Of a stretch of DNA of 64,000 nucleotides, positions 59,150 through 64,000 are shown in pieces. Under the pieces are notes generated by a model that ran no database searches, was not told the DNA's origin, and saw only the letters and a program-made list of their open reading frames with translations. Made by a program: the position numbers and the translations under genes. This stretch comes from Gnetum montanum (lineage: Eukaryota > Streptophyta > Gnetopsida > Gnetales > Gnetaceae), in NCBI GenBank assembly GCA_015680685.1, contig MNCI01028890.1, forward strand, positions 145,474 to 209,473, in the 5' to 3' direction. How positions within the stretch are numbered: position 1 is the stretch's first letter; every line of letters starts with the position of its first letter.

Positions 59150-62100
59150 TTATATAAGAGGAACTCACAGATCCAACCAAAACAAGGATGATATATCATA
59201 TTAAGTCAAAGTGATCTACCAATGTTTGGATCATTATTATCCAACATTTATCTTTATTCTTCATTAATATGAATACATGAGATGGATGACTAGTAAGATG
59301 ACACTATATTACATTCTAATCATGCAACCCTATCAATGCTAACCATTGCATGGATGAAGGTTGGATTAGAAGCTGTAACCATTGACTATAAAGTAGTTGA
59401 TGAACTTTTCAATCCTTATGAGTTCACAAAGACCCAATTTTAAAAGGGATAATCTATGGAACCATCTCATGAAGTAGCTAAAGGCAACTAGGTCACCATT
59501 ACATTAACATCATAATCTAAAAAGGAAGGATATAATTATCACTCAAAGAGATCACAATACCAAAGTCCTCCTCTATTTAGTGTAAAGGATTTACTTAATC
59601 CATGGCTATGATTAGTCTTAGCAACCAACCAAGAAAATGAAAGAGCAGGATCAATACCAAGAGGTCCTCCAAGTCTAGGTCTTCTGGAAGAACATCAAGA
59701 GATAACTAAAGAGGGCAAGGAAGAAGAGCAAGTTGATATGACTTTCCTAGTTCTTCCTTCTCTTCATCATCCTTATTGTTAAGCTTTGACAAGGATGAGC
59801 ATACATAAGTAAGAAAAATCCAGGAAAGAGGATTGAATGAAGATAAATAAGGAGATAAAAATAGACTTGGAGGAAGAGGTGATTTGCATGATAAAGATAA
59901 ATATAGGAATTATGGACATAGACATTGTAGAAGTCATAACATACAATACTAAAGAGGCCATTATCATGATTATTTTAAAGCTCCTAATGAACATGATGAT
60001 TATGTGAATCCCTAGGAGCAACAAGAAGTATTATCAATATAACATAGGCTATTTACATTTCCACTAGACATTAGAGGGACAACTACATCAAGTATCTTGA
60101 TAAGAACAACATCCCTAAGTTTCAGGGACAATTTAATAGATTCATAACATAATTTAGAAGTCTTCTCCTTGTATACTTTTAAATTAATAAACATAATTAT
60201 TTTATATGTTATGATCCTAAAAGTATTGTGCCTGATCCTAAACATAACATAATAATTTAAAAGTCTTGTCCCTAAAAGTCTTGTGCCTGATCCTTGTAAA
60301 ATGTTAAACATAATTAATAAAAGCTCAACTTATTTCCAAGGAGACTTTTCAAAGAAGTAGAAAGTTTGTATAGGTCATTGGAACTATAATTCATTAGAAG
60401 ATGAAACATCATGTTGAAGCTATTCAATGACAAGTACCAAGTATACTCTATAGTGTTCAATTTGAGAAGGAAAATTCAAGGGTAGAAATAACATAATCAT
60501 GAATCCCTTAATGCAACCTTAGGTGGGTATTATTCATTGTAGCATAGGTACCTAGACCATGGCTTTTTTCAAAGGAAGTGCTTAAGACACATTGTGTATG
60601 GACTAAGAAACAAAGCAAGAGAAAATATTAGAGTTTATGTCCAAGGAATACTATTAAAAATAAGAGTCCATTATATTTAAAGGTTAACTAATCAAGTGGC
60701 TAACGAAGAGAATGAAGTAAAAAAAAAAGAGAGAAAGAGAAAGGACTAAAAAGTATAATTAGCATCTAGTCCTTCACAAAAAAGGTATATGTTCCTGTGA
60801 GAAAAGGAAAGATGAAGATCCTATTGAGGAGCTTATCGAAATAAAACTTTGTTCATTCAAAAATCAATCTTAGAAATAGTGAAAAATGTGAAGAAAATGA
60901 GGGATTCTATTGATGTAAAATTTATAATTGCATTAAAAATAATTTAGAGAAAGATAGAGTAGGCACTCATGCAAGATAAGGATAAGAGAAAGAAAAAGAA
61001 AATAGGAAAGACATATAGAAGTATAAAGAAAAATATATGGACATAATAGATATAACCTATGCCAATATAAACATTCTAAGGGATGTTTCCCTATCATGAT
61101 ACATTTATAAGAATTAAGGACATATACTTTGAATCCCAAGTTCATTAAGCATATGCCTAAGATATTTTCATATTTGCAAGCCAATTATAGGTAACCTATA
61201 ACCAAGATTACCATCTAAGTGGGGCTCATTCTCAATCACAAGAATAATATCATTAGTAGTGGTAAAACTTATAGTTGTAAGGGATGCCACCACCAAGGTA
61301 TAAGTATCCTTACAAGTAGCTTGATCCTTATGAATATTATGTTCAACAACTTATTTCTTAAAGTTGTAACTCTACTTATGCATTATCTCACTATTATTAC
61401 CCACTAGATGACCATAGAACAACTATTCCTTGTGTTGCTTTTTCTGTTTGGATCCTCAATATCCATTTAATCTTCTTAATCATCTACACATATTCAAGGA
61501 AAAATACCACTACAACCATCATAGAAAATACTACAAGAGATGCTAACATGTAGATGGATGATAGCTATATCAATTTCAAGTAAAAGCCTTGAAAATGTTC
61601 GTTCTTCAAACCTACTAGTCCATTCAAACTAATGCAAGCATTAGTGGCTATTACCTCTGCTTCAAATCCAATATCATCCAAGCAGTTAACTAAGCCATTT
61701 TCAAACTAAAATTTGAATGTAAATACTATCATATTAACCTATGCAATAATAGATTAGATCAAGGTAGATACTCTTTCAAAAAAGAAAATTGATCTTGTGA
61801 GTCCCCTAATCTATTTGCATATTGTTGAAAATGCACCTTGAAAAGCTCTACTTGACTTCAATCTCATAGTTAATTTAATTTCCAATAAATGTATAAGGTT
61901 TTTAACCTTTCTCTACTAAAAGAATGCAATATCATATTGTAGCTTATTCATTAGTCAATCATTATTCCATTGGGAAAGGTGAAGGACATTGTGACCACCT
62001 TTGATTCATGATCATATTTACTTGATTTCCTAGTGATACATGTAGAGAATTACACAGGAGAGTTTCCAATTATTATGAAAAGCTCTTGGCTAAGTAGAAT

Positions 62101-62170
62101 TGATATTAATCTAACAATAAAAGATCTTTCCTTGGAAATATACAAGAAAAATGAATATCAATGACCAAGG
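59150..62170 (+). pseudogene. Strongly decayed gypsy gag-PR fragment F
   Basis: No long open frame remains, but the DNA aligns in order with D: 60431-60510 with 50990-51060 (AAGTACCAAGTATACTC, GGAAAATTCAAGGG), 61050-61130 with 51640-51720 (CATTCTAAGGGATGTTTCCC, the Cys/His box), 61800-61880 with 52425-52500 (protease active-site region, here L-L-D-F), and 61980-62160 with 52620-52800. It is thus a second, older copy of the same lineage, truncated within or after PR. No own LTR was identified. Confidence 0.75.
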
Positions 62171-63653
62171 TCCATAACATAAATATCAATGGTTAATTAA
62201 TTAATAATTTTTCATAACTCTAAAGTATATTTCCTAATATTTTTCTTACTAAGTGATGTTTTTTTCAACATGGTCGTTAGTTAGGCTTATGGTGATAGGC
62301 CTAAGATGACACAATGTGATGTCACTATAAGAGGTATGAACGTAGTTCAAAATCCTAATGGGTAGGTATGCTGATCATTTTAATCATTCTTTTCATGAAG
62401 CATCCATTCTTACCAATGTAAGATACCTCATGTTCCACATTTGTAGTTCTTTCTAATTTTATTTCATCTCATTGTTATGTATAGTTATGAATTTAATTAT
62501 TTTATTTAGTATAATGCAAGATTTTGATGATGATAGTTGTGCTTGTATTAGAATAAATATTGGATCCATATTCAATTTTCTAGATGTCCATGGACATCTA
62601 GTGAGATGGTTATACAAAGACATTTTAGGTAGGAGCATTCTTTTAAAAGGATCCACTTACATAACCATTGGAAGTCTCATCCATGGATCAACTTTGCACT
62701 TCTTGAATATCATGACATTGCATTCAATTTTATTCTGTATTCTCTCCAACTACAATAATTTTCACCAATTTGTAACCTTCAAAACACATTAAATTTTTTA
62801 TTTTTATATTTTCTGGAGCATTTTTAAATTTCATGACTTTCCTAAATATCTTCTCATAACATAAAACCCTTCATTGAATTCAAATTTGGCATTAAAACCC
62901 TTCAATATACTTAGAAAAATATAACTAAAACTTTACTATGATCAGCTTCATTAACATAGTTAGATTAGTCCACATTGCTTCATGAATGTAGTAGCATCAA
63001 CATGTCATAAAAAAATATGTAAATAACATGTAACTATTAGCCTATTTTTTATTATTTTTTCTGTACACAAGAGAAGTGTTTGCTAGTTTTTAGAGTACAT
63101 TGATTTTTAACAATCATAAGTTATGATCTAAACCTCTATTTCAAAACCTACGAGCTCTTGGAGTCAAGCTCTACATCATGGGGGTAGCTAAAGCATGCTT
63201 TGGAAAATTTACTAATACCCTACTTTTTGAATAGTAAGGTAACTAGTAATAAAAATAGTAAAAAATAACTAATCATTCTATAATTTAATTATCCTAAGGA
63301 ATCTAAAAAAATTGCAATCATTTAGAAGATTAAACAAAAAATTTTAAAAAAATATTAGGTGAAAATACATACCAATAAAGGGAAAATTTATTCTAAAATA
63401 TTTTGGAAATTAACAATTAATTTTGTGGCCATTTTAGATGATACCCAAATGTATTCTAAAGGAAGAGGATCATCTCAACCATGAGAGAAAAGATCAAGAC
63501 CTGAACATGAAACAGGATGTGGTCATAAACCACAATAGCATGAATTCCACCTAATTGAGTCAAAAATGGAAGAGTTGGAAGTCTATGTTGTTAGATAGAT
63601 TACCAATATTCAAATAGGATAATTTATGTAGAAAGAGGTATCTCAAGCCTAGT
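62171..63653. other. AT-rich DNA without recognisable features
   Basis: About 1.5 kb between fragment F and LTR E. It may include the worn remainder of F, but no pol motif was seen. The open frame at 62472-62792 has no recognised domain. Confidence 0.5.
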
Positions 63654-64000
63654 TGATGAGACGCGACTTGCACTGGGCCGCGATATCGCGTCTTACCCTG
63701 TAATATCGCGTACGCGATATAGCATCCCGCCGCCATATCTATAAATAAGAGGCGACACTCCCTTCATTTCCCAATCACGGCTAGTGTAGCGAAGCTCTAG
63801 CAGATTGATCACTCCAGAGTTAGAATTTTTCCCCATGTGCCCGCAGTAGGAGTCCTAGAGTGAACGGCTCTTTATTCGAGCAGCTTGTAACCTAAACCCA
63901 AGTTGTGTACGGCAATAAAGACGAACTTGATTGGATAAATCTTGCAGCACGTAGTTTCATTTATTGCTTTTATTTACTGCTTTCCTAGTGCGTTCAAGTA
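63654..64000 (+). repeat. Partial LTR E of the B/C family, plus orientation, CpG-rich
   Basis: Begins TGATGAGACGCGACTTG. A palindromic cluster (GCGATATCGCG, CGCGTACGCGATAT) lies at 63679-63722, the TATA box TATAAATA at 63740-63747 and a poly(A) signal AATAAA at 63914-63919. It aligns with the reverse complement of the C LTRs but keeps many CpGs that are TpG or CpA there. The element continues beyond the window. Confidence 0.88.
63740..63747 (+). promoter_or_regulatory. TATA box of LTR E
   Basis: TATAAATA, followed by AGAGGCGACACTCCC. The equivalent reversed motif CTCTTATTTATAGA is present in all four B and C LTRs, so it is the conserved U3 promoter element of this family. Confidence 0.75.

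Noticed and set aside
62472-62792. 106-residue open frame near the right end
   Set aside because: Overlaps an opposite-strand frame, AT-rich, no motif; likely chance.
1-64000. tRNA, rRNA, snRNA or miRNA genes
   Set aside because: No cloverleaf-like or rRNA-like segment was noticed by eye; a covariance-model scan would be needed to exclude them.

Overview
The window is repeat-rich nuclear DNA of a land plant. The base composition is AT-rich, and almost all of the recognisable sequence is old, nested LTR retrotransposons. The elements are long, decayed and still largely in place, and LTR pairs differ by eye at roughly one site in ten. CpG and CHG sites are heavily mutated. This suits a large, slowly purged genome, possibly a gymnosperm, but no species can be named. 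I found no intact host gene, rRNA, tRNA or CRISPR array.

Layout. (1) 1-4560 is AT-rich DNA with no identifiable gene. (2) 4561-33091 is a three-level nest. A Ty1/copia element (minus strand; pol at 4561-5769, PR/gag at 31715-32809, LTR at about 32825-33091) was split by a Ty3/gypsy element, B (minus strand, 5770-31709, target duplication CTTGA). B was then split inside gag by a 17.2-kb Tat/Ogre-like gypsy element, T (plus strand, 12558-29802, target duplication GATCT). (3) 33150-43855 is gypsy element C (minus strand, same LTR family as B), which carries decayed gag, PR, RT, RNase H and IN. It sits in a noncoding repeat block that continues at 43856-47160. (4) 47161-48816 is unannotated AT-rich DNA. 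(5) 48817-58945 is gypsy element D (plus strand), complete from LTR to LTR but coding-dead. (6) 59150-62170 is a strongly decayed gag-PR fragment, F, of the same family. (7) 63654-64000 is the start of another LTR, E, which keeps many CpGs and looks younger; it runs off the window.

The most interesting content is inside T. Between its protease and reverse transcriptase, on the opposite strand, lies a gene (22857 to 18727) that can be read as eight exons joined by seven short GT-AG introns, about 3.2 kb of exon sequence. Its second exon resembles the NIF/FCP1 (HAD-type) phosphatase fold but lacks catalytic aspartates. Later exons hold an unrecognised domain and a coiled-coil-like tail. The start codon is ATA and there are a few stops and frame slips, so this copy is a pseudogene, but the splice architecture is preserved.

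Other points of interest are: an extra long sense ORF in element B, which has lost pol; a 358-bp tandem triplication inside the RT of C; a palindromic CGCGATATCGCG-type array in the B/C/E LTRs; an empty-site paralogue that explains the mismatched target duplication of C by CpG decay; and a single N flanked by a 36-bp duplication in D that looks like an assembly join.
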